Below are positions 8,253 to 15,234 of a DNA stretch of 15,506 nt, in pieces; position 1 is the first letter of the stretch; each line of letters starts with the position of its first letter. Below the pieces are notes generated by a model, which had not been told where the DNA came from, ran no database searches, and was given only the letters and a program-made list of their open reading frames with translations. The stretch is from positions 1 through 15,506 of the forward strand of contig CALPIR020000033.1 of NCBI GenBank assembly GCA_943323675.2, in the 5' to 3' direction. The position numbers and the translations under genes are program-made. The DNA is from Chitinophaga pinensis. GTDB lineage: Bacteria; Bacteroidota; Bacteroidia; UKL13-3.

Positions 8253-9848
8253 ATGACAACCAATTCAATAGTTGAAAAGATATTGGCCAATGCAGGCCAA
8301 TCTTTCCAGAATTTAACACCTGCACAATTGGTGCAACATGCCATTAAAAATGGTGAAGGTGTATTAACTGATACTGGTGCATTAATGGCCGACACCGGTG
8401 AATTTACTGGTCGATCACCAAAAGATAAATTTTGTGTGGCTGATGCAAAAACTGAAAACACAGTATGGTGGGGAGATGTAAATCAAAAGTTTGAACCAGC
8501 AAAGTTTGATGCTTTGTTAAACAAAGTAATTAAGCATTTTGAAGGTAAAAACATTTACATCCGCGATGCTTATGCTTGCGCAGACCCAAAGTATCGTTTA
8601 AATATTCGTGTTTTTAACGAAACGGCTTATCACAATTTATTTTGCAATAACTTGTTTCTGCGCCCTACAGCAGAAGATTTAAAAGATTTTGCTCCTGAAT
8701 GGTTAATCATCAATGCTCCTAGCTTTAAAGCTGTTGCTACCGAAGACGGAACCCGTCAGCATAACTTTACCATGATTGATTTTACACGTAAAATCATTTT
8801 AATCGGTGGTAGTGCTTACACAGGAGAAATGAAGAAAGGCATTTTTACTGTATTAAACTATATTTTACCTGAAGAAAAAGGAGTATTGTCAATGCACTGC
8901 TCTGCTAATATTGGTAAAAACGGAGATACTGCCATTTTCTTTGGTTTGTCAGGTACAGGTAAAACTACTTTATCTGCCGATCCTGAGCGTAAATTAATTG
9001 GTGATGATGAGCACGGTTGGGCTGATAACAGCGTATTTAACTTTGAAGGTGGTTGCTATGCTAAATGTGTAGATTTAACTAAAGAAAAAGAGCCTCAAAT
9101 TTTTGATGCCATTCAGTTTGGTTCATTATTAGAAAATACACGCTTTTATCCGGGCACCACTACTGTTGATTATACCAATATTTCTGTTACGGAAAATACC
9201 AGGGCAGCATACCCAATTAACTTAATTGATAACATTGCAGTCCCTTCAGTAGGTAAAACGCCTGAAAATATTTTCTTCTTAACAGCTGATGCATTTGGGG
9301 TATTGCCTCCAATATCAAAATTAAATGTTGGACAAGCTATGTACAGCTTTATTAGTGGTTATACCGCTAAGGTTGCGGGTACAGAAGCTGGAGTTACAGA
9401 ACCTCAAGCTACCTTCTCTGCTTGCTTTGGTCGTGTATTTTTACCGCTACATCCAGGTAAATACGCTAAAATGCTAGGTGAGAAATTAAAAGCTAATCCA
9501 AATATTAACGTATGGTTGATTAATACCGGATGGACTGGTGGTGCTTATGGTACAGGTTCACGTATGAAATTATCATATACCCGCGCAATGATTACTGCGG
9601 CATTAAATGGCGAGTTAAATAACGTTGCTTACGAAAACCATTCTGTATTTGGTTATGCAATGCCAACAGCTTGTCCTAATGTACCTGCCGACTTATTAAA
9701 CCCACGTAACACATGGGCTGATAAAGCCGCTTACGATACACAAGCAAATAAATTGGCAAATATGTTCGTTAAAAACTTCGAGCAATACGCTGCTGGTGTA
9801 GATGGTGAAATATTAAATTCAGCTCCAAAGGCTACACAAAATGCGTAA
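8253..9848 (+). CDS. pckA: Phosphoenolpyruvate carboxykinase (ATP)
   Basis: The 531-residue enzyme matches the ATP-dependent PEPCK family in length and motifs: GRSPKDKF (53-60), the substrate-site GEMKKG (191-196), the kinase P-loop GLSGTGKTT (231-239), and the metal-binding LIGDDEHGW (248-256). A late TGWTGGAYGTGSRM segment also fits. It converts oxaloacetate and ATP to PEP, CO2 and ADP in the cytoplasm, the committed step of gluconeogenesis; in some anaerobes it runs in the reverse, CO2-fixing direction. All catalytic motifs are intact. The ATG at 8253 is followed by a normal family N-terminus, and the leader has no Shine-Dalgarno. It is monocistronic, with a candidate -7 element 30 nt upstream and a strong terminator. 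Confidence 0.95.
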   Translation: MTTNSIVEKILANAGQSFQNLTPAQLVQHAIKNGEGVLTDTGALMADTGEFTGRSPKDKFCVADAKTENTVWWGDVNQKFEPAKFDALLNKVIKHFEGKNIYIRDAYACADPKYRLNIRVFNETAYHNLFCNNLFLRPTAEDLKDFAPEWLIINAPSFKAVATEDGTRQHNFTMIDFTRKIILIGGSAYTGEMKKGIFTVLNYILPEEKGVLSMHCSANIGKNGDTAIFFGLSGTGKTTLSADPERKLIGDDEHGWADNSVFNFEGGCYAKCVDLTKEKEPQIFDAIQFGSLLENTRFYPGTTTVDYTNISVTENTRAAYPINLIDNIAVPSVGKTPENIFFLTADAFGVLPPISKLNVGQAMYSFISGYTAKVAGTEAGVTEPQATFSACFGRVFLPLHPGKYAKMLGEKLKANPNINVWLINTGWTGGAYGTGSRMKLSYTRAMITAALNGELNNVAYENHSVFGYAMPTACPNVPADLLNPRNTWADKAAYDTQANKLANMFVKNFEQYAAGVDGEILNSAPKATQNA

Positions 9849-9887
9849 TTAGGTTTAAATTATTACTTAAAGAATTCGTTCCTTTAC

Positions 9888-9923
9888 ATGCCCTCAAAAA
9901 GTTAAACTTTTTGAGGGCATTTT
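9888..9923 (+). terminator. Rho-independent terminator of pckA
   Basis: A 14-bp perfect stem (9888-9901 with 9907-9920) with a 5-nt TTAAA loop is followed by a short T-run. It begins 40 nt after the pckA stop. The A-rich left arm and T-rich right arm may let it act weakly in the other direction too. Confidence 0.88.
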
Positions 9924-10308
9924 CATGTATTTATAAATTAGTTTATATAAATATTAAAGTTGAAATAATTAAAGCTTTTCCCTTTATCTATTAGTTTTAA
10001 TGTTATTTTATAGTGAATTGCTTTATATGTATCTTTTCATCCTAATGACTTGTAATAGTTGTTGCAAAATTGAATCCTATAATCTTTTTAAATAGTTGGT
10101 AGTCTTGCTGTATTTTATTTGAATAACTTTCAAAAGCTAGATTATTAAATAAGTTGAACAGTGTAATTATTTAGATTTTTTTTCATTCAAGGGTGAAATA
10201 TGTGACGATCTTTTGGTAGTTATTATCCAAATCTTAAGATAAATCTAAAAGATGGTAATTGAAGAAATGTTTAAGGTTACATAAACGCGAATTAAGATAT
10301 CCATACAC
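9924..10308. other. Gene-free AT-rich spacer between two terminators
   Basis: These roughly 385 bases lie between the pckA terminator and the E2 terminator of two convergent genes. All frames are broken by frequent stops, and no hairpin with a T-run, tRNA-like fold, long repeat or convincing promoter was seen. It may be decayed sequence or hold a small RNA; nothing specific can be supported. Confidence 0.5.
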
Positions 10309-10345
10309 AAAAAAAGCCACCTAGTAGTTAGTAGGCGGCTTTTTT
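10309..10345 (-). terminator. Rho-independent terminator of the E2 gene
   Basis: In minus-strand RNA, GCCGCCTA (10339-10332) pairs with TAGGTGGC (10323-10316) through seven Watson-Crick pairs and one G-U pair around an 8-nt loop, followed by a run of seven T. The same DNA on the plus strand has an A-C mismatch, so it is oriented for the minus strand. Confidence 0.85.
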
Positions 10346-10371
10346 AATAATATTATTAAGATTGTATTGTT

Positions 10372-11694
10372 CTATATCTCACGGTTAACGTCCCATTGCT
10401 CCATGTAATCTGCTACTCTTCGCAAGAAAGAACCACCTAACGAGCCATCAACCACACGGTGATCATAACTTAATGATAAGAACATAATGTGACGAATGGC
10501 AATAACATCACCCATTTCAGTTTCTAGTACAGCAGGTTTCTTTTTGATGGTACCTGTTGCCATAATAGCTACTTGTGGTTGGCTAATAATAGGAGTTCCC
10601 ATTACGTTTCCAAATCCACCTACATTGGTTAAGGTAAATGTTCCTCCAGATATCTCATCTGGTGATAATTTATTTGTACGTGCGCGATTAGCCAAATCAT
10701 TAACTGTTTTGGTTAATCCTATCAGGTTCATGTTGTCTGAGTTTTTAATTACGGGTACTATCAAGTTGCCACTTGGCAATGCGGCTGCCATTCCAATATT
10801 AATTTGCTTACGTTTTACAATGTTTGTTCCATCAACTGCAATGTTTATCATCGGATAATCTTTGATGGCTTTAACTACGCACTCAATAAACATAGGAGTG
10901 AAAGTGATTTTTTCACCCTCTCTTTTCTCGAATACTGCTTTGGCTTTATCTCTCCATTTAACCATATTGGTAACATCTGCTTCAACAAAAGAAGTTACGT
11001 GTGGAGAAACATGCTTACTCATAACCATATTCTCGGCAATGATCTTACGCATCCTATCCATCTCAATAATTTCATCACCTTGCATTAATGTTACTTTTGG
11101 CGCTTTGAATGCAGGAGCTTGGGCTGCTGGTTGCGAAACTGGTGTTGTTGCTGCAGGGGCGCTTACTGGAGCTGCTGCAGGTGCATTGGTGCGGTTTTGA
11201 ACAAACGCTAAAATGTCACGTTTTGTAACACGACCTTCATTTCCAGTGCCTTCAATATTCTCCATTTCAGTCATACTCACATTTTCTTCTTTAGCTATAT
11301 TCAAAACTAAAGGACTGTAAAAGCGAGCACCACCAGCGTTACTTGGTTTAGGTGTATTGGTAGTATTAATTGCTGCAATAACGGTTTTTTCAACCTCTGC
11401 CACTGCAGTTTTTACTTCAGGTGCAGGTGCTGATGAGCTTGCCGTTGCTCCACCTTCTAATGCTATAATGGCAATTACAGCACCTACAGGTATCACATCA
11501 CCTTCGTTAAATAAACGTTTTATTAGTTTACCACCCTTAGGTGAAGGTACTTCAGAATCTACTTTATCGGTAGCTATTTCTAATACGGTTTCATCTGCAG
11601 CGATCATGTCGCCTTCGTTTTTAACCCAGCGGATAATAGTAGCTTCCGCAATACTTTCGCCCATTTTGGGCATCACCAATTGAAATTCAGACAT
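10372..11694 (-). CDS. 2-oxoacid dehydrogenase complex E2 (dihydrolipoamide acyltransferase)
   Basis: This 440-residue protein has the standard E2 order. A lipoyl domain (about 1-78) has the lipoylated lysine in ATDKVDSE at K44. An Ala/Pro-rich hinge follows. A peripheral-subunit-binding domain (about 124-165) shows YSPLVLNIAKEENV and GTGNEGRVTKRDIL. A second Ala/Pro linker leads to the CAT-like catalytic domain (about 205-440), which ends in SYDHRVVDG with H412 and D416 catalytic. The DKVDSEVPSP lipoyl motif and the single lipoyl domain resemble branched-chain 2-oxoacid dehydrogenase E2 more than the pyruvate or 2-oxoglutarate types; this is inference. It transfers acyl groups from lipoyl to CoA within the cytoplasmic complex. 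No E1 or E3 gene is adjacent, so partners must be encoded elsewhere. Confidence 0.9.
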   Translation of the reverse strand: MSEFQLVMPKMGESIAEATIIRWVKNEGDMIAADETVLEIATDKVDSEVPSPKGGKLIKRLFNEGDVIPVGAVIAIIALEGGATASSSAPAPEVKTAVAEVEKTVIAAINTTNTPKPSNAGGARFYSPLVLNIAKEENVSMTEMENIEGTGNEGRVTKRDILAFVQNRTNAPAAAPVSAPAATTPVSQPAAQAPAFKAPKVTLMQGDEIIEMDRMRKIIAENMVMSKHVSPHVTSFVEADVTNMVKWRDKAKAVFEKREGEKITFTPMFIECVVKAIKDYPMINIAVDGTNIVKRKQINIGMAAALPSGNLIVPVIKNSDNMNLIGLTKTVNDLANRARTNKLSPDEISGGTFTLTNVGGFGNVMGTPIISQPQVAIMATGTIKKKPAVLETEMGDVIAIRHIMFLSLSYDHRVVDGSLGGSFLRRVADYMEQWDVNREI

Positions 11695-11786
11695 AATATT
11701 TAGTCAGTTTAAGCATTAGGGAAAATTAACCCAGTACTATTTCTTTGAAAATGTGCTGTTTGCTAATTTTACACTTATAAATGTTT

Positions 11787-11808
11787 GGGCAAATTTAATT
11801 TTTTGCCC
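11787..11808. promoter_or_regulatory. Inverted repeat overlapping the E2 promoter -7 box
   Basis: GGGCAAA (11787-11793) and TTTGCCC (11802-11808) form a perfect 7-bp inverted repeat around an 8-nt A/T centre. It overlaps the predicted -7 element, as expected for a repressor site. No T-run follows in either direction. Confidence 0.4.
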
Positions 11809-11820
11809 GACTTATGCCAA
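11790..11820 (-). promoter_or_regulatory. Candidate Bacteroidota-type promoter of the E2 gene
   Basis: On the minus strand, ATTG (11821-11818) is followed after 20 nt by TAAATTTG (11797-11790), an exact TAnnTTTG. Transcription would start near 11784, leaving a leader of about 90 nt before the ATG at 11694. Confidence 0.55.
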
Positions 11821-11914
11821 TGATTATTAATCTTATCCCATATATTTTCCGAAGCCGTTTATTGCATAACACTTTATGTTTTACAGTACACGACTTTAGT
11901 TACATTACGGGTAC

Positions 11915-13246
11915 TTAATATTTATTGGAGTTAAACTTAGGTTTACCGCTAAATTTTTTATCGCCTTGTGGCCTGTTTTCACCTCTTGGAGCTTCACCTT
12001 TAAATTTCCGTCCACTGTTATTGTTGTTAGTGGTTTTTGATTGTGTTTGGTGTTCACCCTTTTTTTGATGCCTTCTATCATTAGTGCTTTTTGGTGCAGG
12101 AGAGAAATCTTGCATCGGGTAAGGATGGTTTTCAATAACAGGTATTTTTTGCCCAATCAATTTTTCAATGTCACGGATGTATTCTCGTTCTTCGGCATCG
12201 CAAAAACTTATTGCAATTCCGCTTGCAGCAGCTCGTCCAGTTCTACCAATACGGTGCACATATGTTTCCGGTTGATTAGGTATTTCATAATTAATCACGT
12301 GGCTTAAACTATCAATGTCAATTCCTCGTGCAGCAATATCTGTTGCAACCAAAGTTTTTATAACCCCATTTTTAAAATCGTTCAATGCGTTTTGACGAGC
12401 ATTTTGAGATTTGTCTCCATGAATGGCGGCTGTTTTAAAACCTTGTTTGGTTAAGTCTTTTGCAATCCTATCTGCGCCATGTTTTGTCCGTGCAAAGATC
12501 AAAACACTGTGCATGTCTTTCTTCTTGAGTAAATCTATAAGTAAAGATTTTTTATTCGTCTTATCAATATAGTACAATTGTTGTGTTACTTTTTCTGCTG
12601 TTGATGACACAGGAGTAACTTCAACTTTAATTGGATTATGTAAAATGGTGTTCGCTAGCTTGACAATTTCAGGCGGCATGGTGGCTGAAAAAAACAATGA
12701 TTGTTTTTGCTTAGGTAATTTAGCCAATACTTTTTTAACATCATGTACAAAGCCCATATCGAGCATACGGTCTGCCTCATCTAATACAAATAATTTGATA
12801 TGGTTTAGGTCTACAAAGCCTTGCTGCATCAAATCTAATAATCTACCAGGAGTTGCAATTAGAATATCAATGCCGTGTTTTAATGCATTGGTTTGGCCAT
12901 GTTGAGAAACACCCCCAAATATTACGGTATGCTTAAGACCTGTATATCTTCCATAGGCTTCAAAGCTATCACCAATTTGTATGGCTAGTTCTCGGGTAGG
13001 GGTAAGTATTAAAGTTGATGTTAGTTTACGCTTGCGATCTTGTTCGCGTTGGTTGTACAATAATTGTATAATAGGAATAGCAAATGCTGCTGTTTTACCT
13101 GTGCCTGTTTGTGCACAGCCTAATAAATCTTTTCCTTGTAATAATGATGGAATAGCTTGCGCTTGTATAGGAGTTGGATTGGTGTAACCTTCTTCTTTAA
13201 GTGCTTTTAAGATGGGATCAATTAAATTTAATTCGTCAAATGTCAT
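11915..13246 (-). CDS. rhlE: DEAD-box ATP-dependent RNA helicase, RhlE type
   Basis: The 443-residue protein carries the full DEAD-box set: Q-motif PTPIQAQAIP (24-33), motif I AQTGTGKT (45-52), Ia PTRELA (83-88), Ib TPGR (132-135), II DEAD (156-159), III SAT (187-189), IV LIFART (249-254), V ATDIAARGID (301-310) and VI HRIGRTGR (331-338). The N-terminus MTFDELNLIDPILKALKEEG and the lack of an extra C-terminal domain fit RhlE-like proteins. The last ~65 residues form a basic, Asn/Lys/Gly-rich disordered tail that probably binds RNA. It unwinds short RNA duplexes in ribosome assembly or RNA decay; the exact target is unknown. It lies downstream of cinA on the same strand, 107 nt apart, with its own -7 candidate. 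Confidence 0.92.
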   Translation of the reverse strand: MTFDELNLIDPILKALKEEGYTNPTPIQAQAIPSLLQGKDLLGCAQTGTGKTAAFAIPIIQLLYNQREQDRKRKLTSTLILTPTRELAIQIGDSFEAYGRYTGLKHTVIFGGVSQHGQTNALKHGIDILIATPGRLLDLMQQGFVDLNHIKLFVLDEADRMLDMGFVHDVKKVLAKLPKQKQSLFFSATMPPEIVKLANTILHNPIKVEVTPVSSTAEKVTQQLYYIDKTNKKSLLIDLLKKKDMHSVLIFARTKHGADRIAKDLTKQGFKTAAIHGDKSQNARQNALNDFKNGVIKTLVATDIAARGIDIDSLSHVINYEIPNQPETYVHRIGRTGRAAASGIAISFCDAEEREYIRDIEKLIGQKIPVIENHPYPMQDFSPAPKSTNDRRHQKKGEHQTQSKTTNNNNSGRKFKGEAPRGENRPQGDKKFSGKPKFNSNKY

Positions 13247-13287
13247 TTTATATATTAAGTACTATCAATATGTAAGCGTACTCAATA

Positions 13288-13295
13288 CAAAGGTA
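13288..13295 (-). promoter_or_regulatory. Candidate -7 element of rhlE
   Basis: The minus strand reads TACCTTTG, an exact TAnnTTTG, 41 nt before the rhlE ATG. No TTTG is present at the usual upstream distance; the hairpin at 13303-13333 occupies that position. Confidence 0.35.
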
Positions 13296-13302
13296 AGGCT
13301 AA

Positions 13303-13333
13303 TTAGTGGAATACCTTTATTATATTCCACTAA
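13303..13333 (-). terminator. Inverted repeat after cinA, possible weak terminator
   Basis: TTAGTGGAATA (13303-13313) and TATTCCACTAA (13323-13333) form an 11-bp perfect stem around a 9-nt loop, 20 nt beyond the cinA stop. The sequence that follows on the minus strand is TTAGCCTTACC rather than a T-run, so intrinsic termination would be weak. It could instead stabilise the cinA mRNA 3' end or be a regulator site for rhlE. Confidence 0.45.
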
Positions 13334-13353
13334 CTACCTTTTAGCTTTAAATC

Positions 13354-14598
13354 TCAAATAGCTTCGAGTAACATTTTTCTTAACATATCCAATCCTTGTA
13401 TTGCACTTCTATGTATCGTTCTTTCGCGATGATCACCCATGTTAAATTGTTTTGCAATTGTTCCCTTTGTTCCGCTTACTGCTATCCAAACAGTTCCAAC
13501 AGGTTTATCAGGGGTGCCTCCATCAGGTCCTGCAATTCCACTTGTGGCAATCGCATAATCTGTGTTTAATTTTTTTCTTACCCCTTCAGCCATTTGTTTT
13601 ATACAAGCTTCGCTTACCGCACCATTGGTTTTTAAAGTTTCTGCTGATACGCCTAGTTCATTTATCTTTACTTCGTTTGAATAGCTGATAATACTTCCCA
13701 TATAGTAAGTTGAGCTTCCTGGTACTGATGTGATAAGATGTGAAATGTATCCACCAGTACAACTTTCTGCAGTTGATAAAGTTTTATTTAATGATTTTAA
13801 TAATACACCAACAACTTGTTCTAATGAATCATTTTCTTCACCATAAATATGTTCACCTATCGTATCATATAATTGCACGATAATTTCATCTATTTCTTCT
13901 TTTAAAGTTGAATAATGAATGTGCGTTCCGCTAAGTCGTAACCTAACCATACCCACAGCAGGTAAGTATGCTAATTTAATGTGAGGAGGTAAATTGTTTT
14001 CAATTGTTTCTATTTTCTGTGCTAAAAAACTTTCCCCTATGTTACAAGTTAATATGGTACGATGAATAATTATAGGTAATGAATAACGTTTATGAAATCG
14101 AGGGATGCATTGCTCTTCAAAAATTACTTTCATTTCAAACGGCACCCCTGGTAAGCTTATAAAAATTTTCTCGTCTTCATCAAACCACATTCCAGGAGCA
14201 GTTCCACTTCTATTAAAAAGTACTTCACAGTTTTTAGGCACCATTGCTTGTGCATTGTTACTATCAACCATTGGTAAGTTTCTAAGTTTAAAAATATCTC
14301 TTACCCATGTTAATACTTCTTGGTTTAAAATAAGTTCGGTATTAAAGTAATTGGCAAAAGTATGTTTAGTAATATCATCTTTAGTTGGTCCTAATCCACC
14401 TGTAGTTATAATAATATCGGCTCGTTGTTTGGCGCTGTTTAATGCATTAATGATGGCTTGCGCATTATCAGAAACGGAAGTGCGATGTATAACCTGAATG
14501 CCCATTTTGCTTAGTTCTTGTCCTAACCAACTCGAGTTTGTATCTATTATTTGACCTATTAAAATTTCATCTCCAATTGTGATGATTTCTGCATGCAT
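13354..14598 (-). CDS. cinA: CinA-family protein (nicotinamide-nucleotide amidohydrolase / competence-damage protein)
   Basis: The start is placed at ATG 14598 (414 residues), giving MHAEIITIGDEILIGQ, the usual CinA N-terminus. A four-codon longer frame would need TTG at 14610. The N-terminal MoaB/MogA-like domain shows TTGGLGPTKDD near residues 65-75 and SLPGVPFEM, linked in two-domain CinA proteins to ADP-ribose pyrophosphatase activity. The C-terminal PncC-like domain has STAESCTGG (catalytic Ser/Cys region, about 275-283) and TSGIAGPDGGTPDKPVGTVW. It deamidates nicotinamide mononucleotide to nicotinate mononucleotide, recycling the by-product of NAD-dependent DNA ligase. Both domains look intact. 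The gene precedes rhlE on the minus strand and is divergent from the histone-like gene across a long AT-rich region. Confidence 0.92.
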   Translation of the reverse strand: MHAEIITIGDEILIGQIIDTNSSWLGQELSKMGIQVIHRTSVSDNAQAIINALNSAKQRADIIITTGGLGPTKDDITKHTFANYFNTELILNQEVLTWVRDIFKLRNLPMVDSNNAQAMVPKNCEVLFNRSGTAPGMWFDEDEKIFISLPGVPFEMKVIFEEQCIPRFHKRYSLPIIIHRTILTCNIGESFLAQKIETIENNLPPHIKLAYLPAVGMVRLRLSGTHIHYSTLKEEIDEIIVQLYDTIGEHIYGEENDSLEQVVGVLLKSLNKTLSTAESCTGGYISHLITSVPGSSTYYMGSIISYSNEVKINELGVSAETLKTNGAVSEACIKQMAEGVRKKLNTDYAIATSGIAGPDGGTPDKPVGTVWIAVSGTKGTIAKQFNMGDHRERTIHRSAIQGLDMLRKMLLEAI

Positions 14599-14689
14599 AT
14601 TATTCTTCAATTAGTGTTTCAATAATAGTTACTGTTTATGTTTTTTGGTTAATAGATGCTTTATTTTTTTTATTAAATGAAAAAAAAAG

Positions 14690-14699
14690 TGTGAATAAC
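14690..14699 (+). repeat. TGTGANTAAC motif, outlying copy
   Basis: TGTGAATAAC. Its first nine bases are also the exact complement of the DnaA box consensus TTATNCACA. Two further copies of the ten-base motif lie about 340 bases downstream in the same orientation. Confidence 0.45.
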
Positions 14700-15022
14700 C
14701 TCATTGAATATTTTAGACATTTTTTCAATAAATAAATAATTATAAAATGCTTTGTAGCTATTGAAAAATATATGTCTTTTAAAGGTTGTGTTTTTATAGT
14801 CGATATATAAACAATCTGAATCAAGTGTAAAAAAAAATATACACGAAAAGTATTTTCATGTTGATGTAGTAGTTGTTATGTTATGAGTAATGTTATTTGT
14901 TTGATGTTATAATATGTACTTGATATAAACCTTGAAGATACCTTTATTTACAGTAGTTAACAAAGATTGATGCATGCTTAATATTTATTTTTTTATTTAA
15001 AGTATTGATGATTGAATGAGTG

Positions 15023-15062
15023 TGTGAATATGTTGTGACTAACAATTTTATGTGTGATTAAC
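15023..15062 (+). repeat. Cluster of TGTGA-type direct repeats
   Basis: TGTGAATATG (15023-15032), TGTGACTAAC (15034-15043) and TGTGATTAAC (15053-15062) lie in the same orientation within 40 bases, about 110-140 bases upstream of the histone-like gene promoter. The last two are spaced exactly 19 nt start to start. They could be operator repeats or degenerate DnaA boxes. Confidence 0.5.
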
Positions 15063-15171
15063 GCAACCAATATCACTTCAAAATGCCTGATAAACCAATA
15101 CTTTGATGAAGATAAATATGGTTATCAACAAACCAACGTGGCTATTTTTAGTAACTGATTGTGAGCATGTA

Positions 15172-15202
15172 TTTGAAATATATAAACACTCGTATAAATT
15201 TG
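15172..15202 (+). promoter_or_regulatory. Consensus Bacteroidota promoter of the histone-like gene
   Basis: TTTG (15172-15175), a 19-nt spacer and TAAATTTG (15195-15202) match the -33/-7 consensus TTTG/TAnnTTTG exactly. Transcription would start near 15208, giving a leader of about 26 nt that is A-rich with no Shine-Dalgarno. This is the best promoter match in the window and suggests strong expression. Confidence 0.75.
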
Positions 15203-15234
15203 TTCGTGTAATCAATCAAATAAATATTTAAAAC

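Larger units (their letters stand above)
14599..15234. other. Long AT-rich gene-free region upstream of the histone-like gene
   Basis: This gap of more than 600 bases between two divergent genes is strongly A/T-rich, with A- and T-tracts (about 14641-14690, 14830-14837, 14985-15000). Only short low-complexity frames are open. It holds three copies of TGTGANTAAC and related TGTGA motifs, and, at its right end, a consensus promoter for the histone-like gene. The A-tracts suggest intrinsic curvature. Candidate roles are a regulatory region, a nucleoid-protein site or a replication origin; none is proven. Confidence 0.5.

Noticed and set aside
8140..8461. Minus-strand open frames across the pckA start
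   Set aside because: They overlap the conserved N-terminus of PEP carboxykinase and have no coding character.
10496..11683. Several overlapping open frames on the plus strand opposite the E2 gene
   Set aside because: They are antisense shadows of a strongly coding gene and their translations resemble no protein family.
14597..14610. TTG start at 14610 for cinA (four extra residues)
   Set aside because: ATG at 14598 gives the standard family N-terminus and is a stronger start; the extra residues are not conserved-looking.
14636..14824. 62-codon open frame on the minus strand in the AT-rich gap
   Set aside because: Composition is low-complexity (Ile/Phe/Lys/Tyr from A/T-tracts), no family is recognisable and no promoter or start context supports it.
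14825..14844. GTGTA...TACAC inverted repeat around an A-run
   Set aside because: The stem is only 5 bp around a 10-nt A/T loop, expected by chance in this composition.
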